From: Hyphomicrobium sp.
GTDB lineage: Bacteria > Pseudomonadota > Alphaproteobacteria > Rhizobiales > Hyphomicrobiaceae
Length of the DNA stretch: 64,000 nucleotides
NCBI GenBank assembly: GCA_017512425.1
Contig: JAFWGI010000015.1
Location: forward strand, 248,001 to 312,000
Reading direction: 5' to 3'
In this document: positions 38,156 through 47,790 of the stretch, piece after piece
Layout: each line of letters starts with the position of its first letter
How positions within the stretch are numbered: the stretch's first letter is position 1
Notes under the pieces: generated by a model
Databases searched by the model: none
What the model was told of the DNA's origin: nothing
The model's input: the letters and a program-made list of their open reading frames with translations, nothing else
Program-made: the position numbers and the translations under genes

Positions 38156-39055
38156 ATGCCGCTATTTCGCGCGCTATGCCGTTTCGCTCTAACGCTTGCT
38201 GGCTTGGGGTTGGTCGCGAGCGTCGCGCCAGAACCCGTCGCTCTGACGACGAAAGCTGTCGCGCAGACGGCAGATGACGCGGCGGAGAAGGACGCTTTTG
38301 AAAGCGCCAAAGAGCTCGGCACCGCTGACGCATGGCAAGCCTTCCTGAAAAATTATCAGACAGGATTTCGCGCCGACCTGGCGCGCGCTTATCTGAAAAA
38401 GCTCGGTGACGGACAGGCGACTGTTCCCGCTGCAGCAACCTCAGCGCCGGCCAATGCGGAAGAGATCTCTTGCGAAGAAGCCCAGGCGCTCAAATCAAAA
38501 GAGTCGTCGACTGCGGCGCGGATCACATTCGTCAATAAGTCCGGTGCGACGCGCGTCATTCAGTGGAAAACGTTCGACGGCGGCTACAAAGAGTACGCCA
38601 CTTTGGAGCCCGGTCAGGAATTTGTGCAGGAGACCTTCCTGACGCATCCGTGGATCGCCGTGAATGGTCCGGGCGATTGCGCGAATGCGTTTCTGCCTGT
38701 CCCTGGCAACAGCATTGCGGTCCTGCACGTTACAAACGACCAAATGGCAGCACGCCAGCGCGACGACTACAGCGAACACGGCCCAACGCCAGAACAGTCC
38801 TGCCGCGATGCCGGCATGGTCTATGGCGATGGCGTGTGCGTCGCCAAATCGAACAAGAAAGAAAGCGAGAAAAAATCTGAGAAATCGGCGCGCAAGTCGT
38901 GCGCTGAACTCGATATGGATTATCGCGGTGGGCAGTGCGTCGCGAAGTACAAAAAAGATAAAGAGCGTTTGAAGAAGCAGAAGAAAAAAGGTTGCCCGAA
39001 GGGTACCTATCTCAATCCGCTCGGCGTTTGCCAGCCGAACGAGACGGGCGGCTGA
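38156..39055 (+). CDS. Secreted protein with VHL-beta-like domain and Cys-rich C-terminus
   Basis: The 299-residue product has a signal peptide (LCRFALTLAGLGLVASVAP; cleavage perhaps after KAVAQ at 37), a helical region (residues 40-85), a domain at 120-195 and a lysine-rich tail with Cys motifs (SCRDAGMVYGDGVCVAK, KSCAELDMDYRGGQCVAK, CPKGTYLNPLGVC). The 120-195 domain resembles the beta domain of the human von Hippel-Lindau protein: from W137 to W166 it can be laid against VHL W88-W117 without a gap, keeping FDG, Y147, H164 and W166. Function in bacteria is unknown; the fold call is from motif comparison only. Confidence 0.75.
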   Translation: MPLFRALCRFALTLAGLGLVASVAPEPVALTTKAVAQTADDAAEKDAFESAKELGTADAWQAFLKNYQTGFRADLARAYLKKLGDGQATVPAAATSAPANAEEISCEEAQALKSKESSTAARITFVNKSGATRVIQWKTFDGGYKEYATLEPGQEFVQETFLTHPWIAVNGPGDCANAFLPVPGNSIAVLHVTNDQMAARQRDDYSEHGPTPEQSCRDAGMVYGDGVCVAKSNKKESEKKSEKSARKSCAELDMDYRGGQCVAKYKKDKERLKKQKKKGCPKGTYLNPLGVCQPNETGG

Positions 39056-39135
39056 CGATTTTCGCTGAGGCTTGGAAGTAAACCGGCGGCATGATCCTGG
39101 CGTTATGATGGGATTAGCCGCTGAGGACCGCCGAT

Positions 39136-39642
39136 ATGCGGATTGCCGTCAACGTTACCGTCGTATACGCGAGCTGGTTTGCGACTGTGATCGCGGCTGC
39201 CAACGGCAGTGCGTGGCTTGCCGCTGCCGCGAGTTTAGTGGCTGTCGTCTTAAATGTTGCCTTGGCGTTCAACCGGGCCAACGACGTGAAGCTGATCGCT
39301 GTTGCGGCCGTCGTAGGCTTGGTCGTCGAAACGCTTCTGATGACACAGGGCATGGCCGATTACGCATCGCCTGGCCCAATTGCCGGATTGCCGCCGGCGT
39401 GGCTCGTCTTGATGTGGATGGCGTTCGCGACGCTGCTGAATGTCAGTCTGGCGTGGCTCAAAGAGCGATTGCTGCTCCCCGCGGTGCTTGGTTTTTTCGG
39501 CGGAGCACTAGCTTACTATGCGGGTGCCCGGCTCGGTGCCATGCAGCTGGGTGAACCACTCGCTCTCAGTCTCGGCGCGATTGGGACGATGTGGGCTATC
39601 GCATTCCCTGCGCTGCTGCATGCTGCCGGTCGGTTTCGATGA
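39136..39642 (+). CDS. DUF2878 family integral membrane protein
   Basis: The 168-residue protein has about five or six transmembrane helices (for example VTVVYASWFATVIAAANGS; LAAAASLVAVVLNVALAF; AVLGFFGGALAYYAGARLG) and the DUF2878 features: a short charged loop NRANDVKLI, ETLLMTQG, PPAWLVLMWMAFATLLNVSL, and a conserved LGEPL before the last helix. Function unknown. It starts 81 bases after the VHL-like gene on the same strand. Confidence 0.75.
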   Translation: MRIAVNVTVVYASWFATVIAAANGSAWLAAAASLVAVVLNVALAFNRANDVKLIAVAAVVGLVVETLLMTQGMADYASPGPIAGLPPAWLVLMWMAFATLLNVSLAWLKERLLLPAVLGFFGGALAYYAGARLGAMQLGEPLALSLGAIGTMWAIAFPALLHAAGRFR

Positions 39643-39672
39643 AGAGACCGTGCGAAAGACTTCGCAAAAATC

Positions 39673-39747
<75 letters not shown>

Positions 39748-39942
39748 AACACACGTCCCTCGAAGGGCCCTCGTCCCGGCGAACTTTTGTACCGGCAAAC
39801 AAAGCGGGCGGCAGATTGCGCGACGCGGCCGGACACTGCCATAAGCGATAGCCCGTCGCAAGCCACAGTCTGAAGTCCGATTGGATTGCCCAATACTGCG
39901 CGTCCAAATAGACTTTTTCGATGCGCAGGAAGGTCTTTGGCA

Positions 39943-40164
39943 ATGAAAAACGAAGGCGACAAGCCGGTTTCGCCCGATGCGGTTCGCAAAGCAGCGCGTG
40001 ACGCCCGGCTGGCGGAACAGTTGCGGGCCAACTTAAAAAGGCGAAAAGCCGCGGCGCGCTCGGATGCCGTCCGGAAGCAGGCAGACAGCGCGGCCATCGG
40101 CGCGAATCCCCTCCCTGATATGTCCGATCAAACCAAAACGCAGGATGACGGCTCCGCAAACTGA
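39943..40164 (+). CDS. Small basic hypothetical protein upstream of murA
   Basis: The 73-residue, highly charged product (SPDAVRKAARDARLAEQLRA, then NLKRRKAAARSDAVRKQADS) is almost entirely helical and basic, with an acidic end. No domain was recognised, although similar KAAREARLAxQLRxNLKRRK proteins occur in related genomes as I recall. The start is ATG 39943. It precedes murA by 208 bases on the same strand. Confidence 0.65.
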   Translation: MKNEGDKPVSPDAVRKAARDARLAEQLRANLKRRKAAARSDAVRKQADSAAIGANPLPDMSDQTKTQDDGSAN

Positions 40165-40372
40165 CGTTGGGCCTGCATTTTCGCTATCCCCTCTTGCTGG
40201 CGAATGATTTTCAAGCCTAATCATGCCCGCCGGCATCGAAGTTGCTGTTTCAGGGTGATCAAGGCGCGTGCCTTGGTGCGTGTGCAACAAAAGAGCCGCA
40301 ATCACTGCGTCCAACCGACCATTCAACCGAGGCCGCGCAAAGCGGCCCTTCGACCGGACACCCAAGAGATAC

Positions 40373-41665
40373 ATGGATCGCATTCAAATCACCGGCGGCA
40401 ACGCGCTTAACGGCACAATCCCGATTTCCGGCGCGAAGAACGCTGCGCTGCCGTTGCTGATCGCGTCGTTGCTGACAGCAGACCGCCTGACGCTGAAGAA
40501 CGTACCGAACCTCGCCGACGTCAACCTGCTGATGCGCATCCTGCGCAATCACGGAGTCGATCTGGCCGTTGATGGCAAGCGCACCGGCACGGCGATGCAT
40601 CTTGGAGAGACCGTTCATCTCACCGCGCGCGATATCGTCGACACAACCGCACCGTATGAAATGGTTTCGCGGATGCGCGCGAGTTTCTGGGTGCTGGGAC
40701 CGCTCGTCGCGCGGATGCGGCAAGCCAAGGTTTCGCTGCCGGGCGGATGTGCCATTGGAACGCGTCCGGTCGATATGCATCTGGCCGGATTGAAAGAGCT
40801 CGGCGCCGAAATCGACATCGAGGCCGGATATGTCATCGCCAAGGCGCCAAAGGGCTTGCATGGCGCACACATCGTGTTTCCGAAGGTCTCGGTTGGCGCG
40901 ACGCATCAGGTGCTGCTCGCCGCTGCGCTCGCTAAGGGCGAGACAGTAATCGAAAATGCCGCGCGCGAGCCGGAAATCAGTGACGTTGCCGAGTGCCTCG
41001 TCAAAATGGGCGTTGGCATCGAAGGGATCGGTACGTCGACACTGCGCATTCAGGGCCGTGATCGTCTCGAAGGCGCCGTGCATTCGGTCGTGCCGGATCG
41101 CATCGAGGCCGGCACGTTCGCGTTTGCCGTTGCAGCAACTGGTGGCGACGTTGTGCTCGAAGGTGCGCGCGTTGCGCATTTGAAGAACGCGCTTGATGTT
41201 CTGCGCGAAACCGGCGCCGAGGTCACCGAAGTCGGCAACGGACTTCGCATCAAGCGCAACGGCGGCGGGATCCAGCCGGTGTCTGTCGAGACGCAGCCGT
41301 TTCCCGGATTCCCGACCGATTTGCAGGCGCAATTGATGGCGCTGCTGACGCGCGCTGCAGGTACGAGCGTGATCCGCGAAACGATCTTCGAGAACCGCTT
41401 CATGCATGTGCAGGAGCTGGCCCGTCTCGGCGCCGATATTCACCTGCACGGCGATGCGGCGACCATTAAGGGCGTAAAAACGCTGACGGGCGCGCCGGTG
41501 ATGGCGACGGACCTGCGTGCGTCGGTTTCGCTCGTAATCGCGGGATTGATGGCCGAAGGCACGTCGACGATCAATCGCGTCTATCATTTAGACCGCGGTT
41601 TTGAACAGCTCGAACAGAAGCTGACACGGTGCGGCGCAGTCATCGAGCGGCTTTCCAGCGGCTGA
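40373..41665 (+). CDS. murA: UDP-N-acetylglucosamine 1-carboxyvinyltransferase
   Basis: MurA makes the first committed peptidoglycan precursor from UDP-GlcNAc and phosphoenolpyruvate. The 430-residue product has [20 protein letters not shown], the active-site loop [16 protein letters not shown] (catalytic, fosfomycin-reactive Cys present, so it should be fosfomycin-sensitive in principle), and the C-terminal [20 protein letters not shown] 40373 (MDRIQI) matches the family; the longer frame upstream does not. Long antisense frames here are shadows. Confidence 0.95.
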   Translation: MDRIQITGGNALNGTIPISGAKNAALPLLIASLLTADRLTLKNVPNLADVNLLMRILRNHGVDLAVDGKRTGTAMHLGETVHLTARDIVDTTAPYEMVSRMRASFWVLGPLVARMRQAKVSLPGGCAIGTRPVDMHLAGLKELGAEIDIEAGYVIAKAPKGLHGAHIVFPKVSVGATHQVLLAAALAKGETVIENAAREPEISDVAECLVKMGVGIEGIGTSTLRIQGRDRLEGAVHSVVPDRIEAGTFAFAVAATGGDVVLEGARVAHLKNALDVLRETGAEVTEVGNGLRIKRNGGGIQPVSVETQPFPGFPTDLQAQLMALLTRAAGTSVIRETIFENRFMHVQELARLGADIHLHGDAATIKGVKTLTGAPVMATDLRASVSLVIAGLMAEGTSTINRVYHLDRGFEQLEQKLTRCGAVIERLSSG

Positions 41666-41819
41666 TGTTCGCGCCTCTATGCGGCTTGTCTTTTGGCGGC
41701 TCGGTGGCGCGAACGTTTGACGATTGCGCGTCGTTCATCATGTCGCCATGAAGCCCTTGGGACAGCCATCTTGGCATGATTAATTCGCGCGTCTGCGCAG
41801 TGCGCGGCGAGGAAGCGGT

Positions 41820-43766
41820 ATGCGTCGCAGTGCCTTCGATATTTTGCTCGGACTGCTGCTGGCGATCGCGAGCGCGACAGTCTTATTGCAAGCTGCCGCC
41901 CTCGTTCGCGGCGACGTGTCAGCAGATATCGTGCACACGTTCGTCGTCGTCGCGACGTTCGCAATTCCGCTGGCGTTGCTGGTGATCTGGCTCGGCGAAA
42001 TCAGGCGCGTGCGCGGATTGGCATTTTGGCTGGCAGCCGGCGGATTGATCGCCGGGATTTCTTTCGCGACGGCGTATTCTCTTGGTGAAAGCACACTGCA
42101 CGCGCTTGCTGCAGTCATTGCGAGTGGGATCGTGGGCGGCTTGACCTACTGGCCCGTTGCCGGGCGTCGCGCTGGGGCATTTGCTTCAGCTGTTGACCGC
42201 GACAATCAGGCGGCAGAAGCGGATGGTTTGCGCGCGCGGCGTAATTGTTGGGCGTGCGTGGCAAGCATGCTGACGGTCGGTCTCGTTCCGTTAGCATTGA
42301 TCGGCTGGCATTTCGCCGAACCATCGCAAGTGACTTGGCCGGATAGCCTTCAGCGGCAGGCGGAAGAGCATGGCGATCGCCTGATTACTGAGGCGGGATT
42401 GCCGTGGGCCGCTTTGAAAATCGAAAACCATGTTGGCCGGATTATCGGCACAGCACCGTCACCGCTCGCACGCAGCGAAGCCTTTGCGAAAGCAGAGGCG
42501 GCGCTTAAGGGCATCGTCGGTTTGCCAGGTGTTGTGGCGTACCTGCAGAACGATATCAAAGTTGCGGAGACGGCAGAAACGCCGCTCGTCATCATGGACG
42601 ACCGCGTGCTGCAAGCATCGCAGGCGGTGACCGAAACGCGTGCGCGGCGCATGCGCCTCGTGCGCGGCATGCGTAATGCCAAGATGCGCCGCGTGACCAA
42701 GGCGCAAGCCGAACGGAAATTGATGGAAGAGCGTGCCGCGGCGGCGGAACGTCGTGCCGCGGATGCAGCTTTGGACGCGAAACGCCGGGCGGACGCCGCC
42801 GCGGCCGAAGCATCGCGCAAAGCCGAAGAGGCGAGGCGGTTGGCGCTCGAAGCCGAGCGCGAAAGGAACGCCGTCGCCGCGGCGCGTAAGGAAGAGGCTG
42901 AGAAAGCTGACGCCGGCAACGCTGAATTGGCAAAAAGTCAGGCGCCCGCGCCGGCGCCGACCAATTGCGATGCGGAGTTTGCCCAGCTTTTTAAAAGCAC
43001 GACACTGCAATTCGATCGCAACGTTTCGGCGTTCGCCGTCAATCTCGGGTCGTTTTTCGATCAAGCCGCGTCGCTCGCAAAACAGTGCACCGACTATACG
43101 ATCGACATTGCCGGTCATGCCGATCGCACCGGTCGCAAGTCAAGCAATCTGGCGACATCGCTCGCGCGTGCGTCGGCCGTGCGCGACGCTTTGCAAGCGC
43201 GTGGCGTTCCGCTGTCGCGGTTGAAAGCGACGGGCTACGGCGACAGCCGGCCGCTCGATCCATCGCGCAACCGCGCGGCGTTTGCGCGTAATCGCCGTGT
43301 TGAGCTGAGTGCCACGCGCACGCTCGCATCGGCACCGCAAGCACAGGACGTAGCTCGTTCTTCGGTCGCGTCAAAGCCGATGGCCGTGCGGGCCTGCCAT
43401 GTTCGGCTCAGTCGCGTTGCCGCGGCCGCCGGTATTCGCTTTGCCGTGAACGCAACGCGCATTGGTCCCGCCGCTAGGCGCGCCATCGCCGACGTCGCGC
43501 GCGTCATGCGGCGCTGTCCGAACCACGCACTCGCAATCAATGGTCATGCCGACAGGCGCGGCACAATTGAAGACAATCGCCGGCTGTCTGAAAGCCGCGC
43601 CAACGCTGTGCGCGATGATTTGATAAGACGCGGCGTTGATGTCGATCGCCTCTCAGCCATTGGTCACGGTGCGCTGATGCCCGCCGCGAAGGCCGAGACT
43701 CGCTCGGCCTATGCCAAGAACCGCCGGGTTGATTTCGATGTCTCGGCGATGTCGCCACGACGCTAA
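41820..43766 (+). CDS. Inner-membrane OmpA-like protein with two tandem OmpA domains
   Basis: The 648-residue product has four transmembrane helices in its first 175 residues (LLAIASATVLLQAAALV; TFVVVATFAIPLALLVIWL; GLAFWLAAGGLIAGISFATA; VASMLTVGLVPLALIGWHF). A BON-like segment (ALKIENHVGRIIGTAPSP, then EAALKGIVGLPGVVAYL) follows, then a long Ala/Arg/Glu coiled coil at about 275-375, and two OmpA-type peptidoglycan-binding domains: TIDIAGHADRTGRKSSN...RRVELS (about 400-505) and LAINGHADRRGTIEDNR...RRVDFD (about 525-643). It probably ties the inner membrane to peptidoglycan. Confidence 0.85.
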   Translation: MRRSAFDILLGLLLAIASATVLLQAAALVRGDVSADIVHTFVVVATFAIPLALLVIWLGEIRRVRGLAFWLAAGGLIAGISFATAYSLGESTLHALAAVIASGIVGGLTYWPVAGRRAGAFASAVDRDNQAAEADGLRARRNCWACVASMLTVGLVPLALIGWHFAEPSQVTWPDSLQRQAEEHGDRLITEAGLPWAALKIENHVGRIIGTAPSPLARSEAFAKAEAALKGIVGLPGVVAYLQNDIKVAETAETPLVIMDDRVLQASQAVTETRARRMRLVRGMRNAKMRRVTKAQAERKLMEERAAAAERRAADAALDAKRRADAAAAEASRKAEEARRLALEAERERNAVAAARKEEAEKADAGNAELAKSQAPAPAPTNCDAEFAQLFKSTTLQFDRNVSAFAVNLGSFFDQAASLAKQCTDYTIDIAGHADRTGRKSSNLATSLARASAVRDALQARGVPLSRLKATGYGDSRPLDPSRNRAAFARNRRVELSATRTLASAPQAQDVARSSVASKPMAVRACHVRLSRVAAAAGIRFAVNATRIGPAARRAIADVARVMRRCPNHALAINGHADRRGTIEDNRRLSESRANAVRDDLIRRGVDVDRLSAIGHGALMPAAKAETRSAYAKNRRVDFDVSAMSPRR

Positions 43767-43799
43767 TGATCAGCAGGTTCAAAAAACGGATGTCGACGC

Positions 43800-44027
43800 A
43801 TGTATCTTCTCGCGCAGATCTGGTGGTATTTGCTGATCGCGTTTCTTCTTGGCGTGCTGATCGGCTATTTCATATGGCGGTTCTGTAGCCGCCCGGCGCT
43901 TGAAGCCCGCGTCGCGCAGTCGCGCAAAGACATGGCAGACCGGCTGGCGCTGCTCGAAGCAGAACGCGCGGCGTTTGCTGCAGGGCCAGATACCGGGCAT
44001 AGCCGCAAACACCAGCCGAAAACGTGA
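43800..44027 (+). CDS. Small single-pass membrane protein
   Basis: The 75-residue product has an N-terminal transmembrane helix (IWWYLLIAFLLGVLIGYFIW) and a short basic helical cytoplasmic-like tail (ALEARVAQSRKDMADRLALL). No family assigned. It begins 33 bases after the OmpA-type gene and probably belongs with it. The start lacks a strong ribosome-binding site. Confidence 0.6.
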   Translation: MYLLAQIWWYLLIAFLLGVLIGYFIWRFCSRPALEARVAQSRKDMADRLALLEAERAAFAAGPDTGHSRKHQPKT

Positions 44028-44142
44028 TCCACAACGGCCGGGATGCCCCTTGGTGACAGCCGTATTGCGTGGTCGCCGCCGGGCCGGTATCAGTCATGGG
44101 CGGCTCCGTATCACGCGCCGCACGGGAGCATCGATCTGCCAA

Positions 44143-44631
44143 ATGCCTGACCTGAAGTTGATCGCGCTGGATGCCGACGATTTGCGCGTGATCTCGGCAC
44201 ATTTGCAGGACGCCGTGCTCCGGGTCTCCGATATGGCCTACCTGCCGGGTGACAAGCGCTTTGCCGCTATCGCTAACCGGTTTGACTGGGATAAGGCCTT
44301 AAGCCGCCAGACTGCCGCCGCCGAACCGCGAAAGCGCCGCCGCGGCGAAACGGGACTTGAACGCCGCCGCACGGGGCTGCGTTTTGAGCGTGTGCTGGCC
44401 GCGAAGGTGAGCGGTATTGATCTTAAAGATAAGCGCGCGTCGCTGGCTTTGCTGGCTATTACGTTTGCTGGCGTGGGCGATCCGGACGTTCCCGGCGGCG
44501 ATGTCACGTTGACATTCTCGGGCGGGGCGGCCATCCGGCTGACCGTTGAATGTCTGGAATTCGAGATGACCGATCTCGGCGCGGCCTGGGCGACAAAGCT
44601 CGCGCCGGTGCATCCCGACGACAAAGTCTAA
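44143..44631 (+). CDS. DUF2948 family protein
   Basis: The 162-residue product matches DUF2948: LKLIALDADDLRVISAHLQD, DMAYLPGDKRFAAIANRFDW, RTGLRFERVLAAKVSGIDLK and the C-terminal IRLTVECLEFEMTDLGAAW. The family is alphaproteobacterial and usually lies between murA and hisD, as it does here; its function is unknown. ATG 44143 gives the family N-terminus; a long upstream frame does not. Confidence 0.85.
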   Translation: MPDLKLIALDADDLRVISAHLQDAVLRVSDMAYLPGDKRFAAIANRFDWDKALSRQTAAAEPRKRRRGETGLERRRTGLRFERVLAAKVSGIDLKDKRASLALLAITFAGVGDPDVPGGDVTLTFSGGAAIRLTVECLEFEMTDLGAAWATKLAPVHPDDKV

Positions 44632-44673
44632 TTCAAAGGGCCGGCAAACTCGTTCAGCTGGTAGCACGACGAC

Positions 44674-45972
44674 ATGACCATGCGTTTGAATACGGCTGAT
44701 GCAACGTTCGCCGAGAGCTTCAAAGAGCTTCTCGGCCAAAAGCGCGAAACCTCCGCCCAGGTTGATACCGCAGTTGCCGAAATTATCGCGTCCGTGCGTG
44801 CCGAAGGCGATAAGGCGCTGGTAGCGCTGTCGCAGAAATTCGATGCGGTTGATTTGCAGAAGCTCGGTTTGGCAGTCACGCCGGCCGAGGTCGACGCCGC
44901 GGTCGCAAGTTGCTCTACCGAGACGCTGGATGCTTTGAAATTTGCGCGAGACCGGATTGCCGATCACCACCAGCGGCAATTGCCTGAGGGCGGACGCTAC
45001 ACCGACGCACTCGGTGTCGAACTTGGTCATCGCTGGACGGCGGTCGAGTCCGTTGGCCTTTATGTGCCAGGTGGCCTGGCATCGTATCCGAGTTCGGTAA
45101 TCATGAACGCCGTGCCGGCGAAAGTTGCCGGCGTTCCGCGTGTCGTCATGGTCGTGCCGTCGCCTCGGGGCGAACTCAATCCACTTGTGCTTGCCGCGGC
45201 TCAACTCGCGGGAGTTAAGGAGATCTATCGCATCGGCGGTGCGCAGGCTGTCGCGGCGCTGGCGTACGGCACTGAGACGATCGCGCCCGTCGTCAAAATC
45301 GTCGGGCCGGGTAACGCATACGTTGCGGCCGCCAAGCGGCAGGTGTTCGGCACGGTCGGGATCGACTCGATCGCCGGCCCGTCAGAAGTGCTGATCATCG
45401 CCGATAAGCATAATAATCCTGAATGGATCGCCGCCGATCTATTGGCTCAGGCCGAGCACGATACAGCCGCGCAGTCCATTCTCATGACCGACGATGCAGC
45501 ATTCGCGGCGCGTGTCGAGGCGGCTGTTGCAGAACAGTTGAAAACGCTGCCGCGCGGGAACATCGCTGGCGAAAGCTGGTCCGTGTTCGGAGCAACGATC
45601 GTTTTGCGCTCGCTTGACGAAGCGCCGGCCCTTGCTGACCGGATTGCAGCGGAACACCTCGAAATAGCGACTGAGAACGCCGAAGATCTTTCGAGCGCCA
45701 TTCGTAATGCTGGGGCGATCTTCGTCGGCAGCCAGACGCCGGAGGTAATTGGAGATTATGTCTCGGGATCGAACCACGTCTTGCCGACAGCCCGCAGTGC
45801 GCGGTTTTCGTCCGGCCTCGGCGTGCTCGATTACATGAAGCGGACGTCGATCCTGAAGCTCGACGCAGCGTCGCTGGCAGCGCTCGCACAACCGGCCATG
45901 ACTTTGGCACGCGCCGAGGGCCTCGAAGCCCACCGTCGTTCCGTTGAAATCCGTCTGAGCGGAAAAGGGTAA
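44674..45972 (+). CDS. hisD: Histidinol dehydrogenase
   Basis: HisD performs the last two steps of histidine synthesis, oxidising L-histidinol to L-histidine with NAD+ and zinc. Motifs seen are VGLYVPGGLASYPSSVIMNA, IYRIGGAQAVAALAYGTETI, KIVGPGNAYVAAAKRQVFG, AQAEHDTAAQSILMTDD and GSNHVLPTARSARFSSGLGV. Length (432 aa) is normal. It lies 42 bases after DUF2948 and 9 bases before UPF0262, in the expected alphaproteobacterial order. Confidence 0.95.
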   Translation: MTMRLNTADATFAESFKELLGQKRETSAQVDTAVAEIIASVRAEGDKALVALSQKFDAVDLQKLGLAVTPAEVDAAVASCSTETLDALKFARDRIADHHQRQLPEGGRYTDALGVELGHRWTAVESVGLYVPGGLASYPSSVIMNAVPAKVAGVPRVVMVVPSPRGELNPLVLAAAQLAGVKEIYRIGGAQAVAALAYGTETIAPVVKIVGPGNAYVAAAKRQVFGTVGIDSIAGPSEVLIIADKHNNPEWIAADLLAQAEHDTAAQSILMTDDAAFAARVEAAVAEQLKTLPRGNIAGESWSVFGATIVLRSLDEAPALADRIAAEHLEIATENAEDLSSAIRNAGAIFVGSQTPEVIGDYVSGSNHVLPTARSARFSSGLGVLDYMKRTSILKLDAASLAALAQPAMTLARAEGLEAHRRSVEIRLSGKG

Positions 45973-45981
45973 GCAATCGCG

Positions 45982-46479
45982 ATGGACGCTCCTTCACCAA
46001 ACGCGCCGCAGTCCCGCGACAGGTTGAGCGAGATCACCCTCGATCCGAAGTCGCTCGGCCGCGTCAATGCGAATATCGAGCACGAGCGCGAAGTTGCAAT
46101 CTTTGACATCATCGACGGCAATTCGTTCGCGGTCGAAGGTCTTGACGACGGACCTTACACGCTGGTTCTCGGCATCGCCGACGACCGCCTGCAAATGAAC
46201 ATCGGTACCGCGGAGACGGAATCGCTCGTACTGCACAGCGTCCCGCTGACGCCGTTGAAGCGGATCATGAAGGACTACTTTCTGGTCTGTGAATCCTATT
46301 ACGATGCGGTGCGCACTGCGCCACCGGCGCGCATTCAGGCGATCGATGTCAATCGCCGAGGCCTGCACGACGAAGGGTCAACAGTTCTGCGCGAAAAGCT
46401 GCTGACAAAGATCGTCGTCGATAACGATACCGCTCGGCGCTTGTTTACACTGCTGTGCGCGCTGCACTGGAAGGGCTAA
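45982..46479 (+). CDS. UPF0262 family protein
   Basis: The 165-residue product matches the UPF0262 pattern: LSEITLDPKSLGRVNANIEH, FDIIDGNSFAVEG, GPYTLVLGIADDRLQMNI and LHSVPLTPLKRIMKDYFLVC. Its function is unknown; in alphaproteobacteria it follows hisD. The 3' end overlaps the convergent cyclase gene by 35 bases. The protein-tyrosine-phosphatase-like gene and infA that usually follow in relatives are not found here. Confidence 0.85.
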   Translation: MDAPSPNAPQSRDRLSEITLDPKSLGRVNANIEHEREVAIFDIIDGNSFAVEGLDDGPYTLVLGIADDRLQMNIGTAETESLVLHSVPLTPLKRIMKDYFLVCESYYDAVRTAPPARIQAIDVNRRGLHDEGSTVLREKLLTKIVVDNDTARRLFTLLCALHWKG

Positions 46480-47785
46480 GCGGCGTCACGGTGCTCCCGT
46501 CGCTTGCACCGCGCCGTCCGGTAAGGAACCACGCTTCGCGCTGGCCGACGCCCTTGATGTCAATCATGCCACGGCTCTCGAATGTGAAGTGCCCGGCGAG
46601 CGCCCGATGACAGTCAGGGCAAACCAAGACGCGACCGGGCGCGCTGGCGCTTTCGAGGCGGCTCGCCAGATTGACCGGATCGCCCCAGACATCGTAGCTG
46701 AACTTTTTGGTGCCGATGACGCCCGCCATCATCGGGCCGGACGCCATTCCAATGCGCATGTTAATTGGGTATCCTGACTGTTCGCTGATCGCTTGGGCGA
46801 CGCTCAGCATGTCGAGTGCCATGTTCGCCAGGGCTTGTGAATGGTCGGCGCGAGCGATCGGAATGCCGGCCGCGACCATGTAGGCATCGCCAATCGTTTT
46901 GATCTTTTCGACACCGTGAAGCTGAGCCAGCTCGTCGAACCGCCTGACGATCGTGTTGAGCAGAGCAACCGTTTTCTCGGCACCGAGCGTCCGGGCAAGG
47001 GCGACAAAACCCGATATGTCGGCAAACATAATCGAGGCCGATGGGAAACTGTCGAAGATCGAGTCATCCGGGTTCTGCTTCAGGCGTTCGACGACGCTGT
47101 CGGGCAATACGTTACGTAACACCGTGTCGGTTTCGGCTTTGGCGCGTTCCGCTAGGCTGAAGGCGTAATAGACAGATGCCGCGATCAATCCAAACGTCGT
47201 CACCGCGCCTTGGACGTACAGCGAGTTCAGCATCGCCATATCGACAGAAATCAGAGCCTGCGATCGAGTGAATGAAAACCATGCAACCAGGTGCAACGCG
47301 AGGGCACCCGCGACGACGGCCAGCACCAGACGGATTCGATCGAGGCCGAAGATTACAAACGGCGCGGCCGCCGCAACAAGGTATTGCATGGGCGCGCCGC
47401 CGGAGCGGCCGAAAAATGCTGTGAAGCCAAGAAGCGCGACGAATTCGGCGGTGACCAAGATCAAGCCGCCTGCTGTGTCGTTGATGCGATGTGCCCAGGG
47501 CACGGACGCGGCGAGCATCGCAAGCGCGACATTTGTCCAGACCACTGGCTTCATCGTTTCGTAGTCGCCGACGGCGAGCTGGATGGCGTAGATCGACGTT
47601 GTCAGAGAAATGAGTGCCGCAATGACGTTGAGAATTTTAAGGCGCCGAACGGTATCCGGCGGATAGCCGGCCGTGCCCGCGGCGGCGATTGCGCGGAAGA
47701 GGTTGCGGATCGGCGCTACAACCGGCCCCAAGACGTTGCGCCAAACCCGCCGTGTCGCGTTGTCCCGGCTTGGGCGCCCTTGCAT
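46445..47785 (-). CDS. Class III adenylate cyclase, membrane-bound
   Basis: The 446-residue product has six hydrophobic helices in its first 235 residues and a C-terminal class III cyclase domain. The metal Asp residues appear in IMFADISGFVALARTLG and KTIGDAYMVAAGIP. The purine-selecting Lys (EKIKTIGD) and Asp (SYDVWGDPVNLASRLES) fit adenylate rather than guanylate cyclase, and the NxxxR transition-state residues are present. ATG 47785 was chosen; it lies 5 bases after the stop of the CRP-like gene, so the enzyme and a cAMP-binding-type regulator are in one operon. Confidence 0.88.
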   Translation of the reverse strand: MQGRPSRDNATRRVWRNVLGPVVAPIRNLFRAIAAAGTAGYPPDTVRRLKILNVIAALISLTTSIYAIQLAVGDYETMKPVVWTNVALAMLAASVPWAHRINDTAGGLILVTAEFVALLGFTAFFGRSGGAPMQYLVAAAAPFVIFGLDRIRLVLAVVAGALALHLVAWFSFTRSQALISVDMAMLNSLYVQGAVTTFGLIAASVYYAFSLAERAKAETDTVLRNVLPDSVVERLKQNPDDSIFDSFPSASIMFADISGFVALARTLGAEKTVALLNTIVRRFDELAQLHGVEKIKTIGDAYMVAAGIPIARADHSQALANMALDMLSVAQAISEQSGYPINMRIGMASGPMMAGVIGTKKFSYDVWGDPVNLASRLESASAPGRVLVCPDCHRALAGHFTFESRGMIDIKGVGQREAWFLTGRRGASDGSTVTPLSPSSAARTAV

Positions 47786-47790
47786 GTCCG

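Noticed and set aside
40259..41587. 442-residue minus frame opposite murA
   Set aside because: Antisense shadow of a clear murA.
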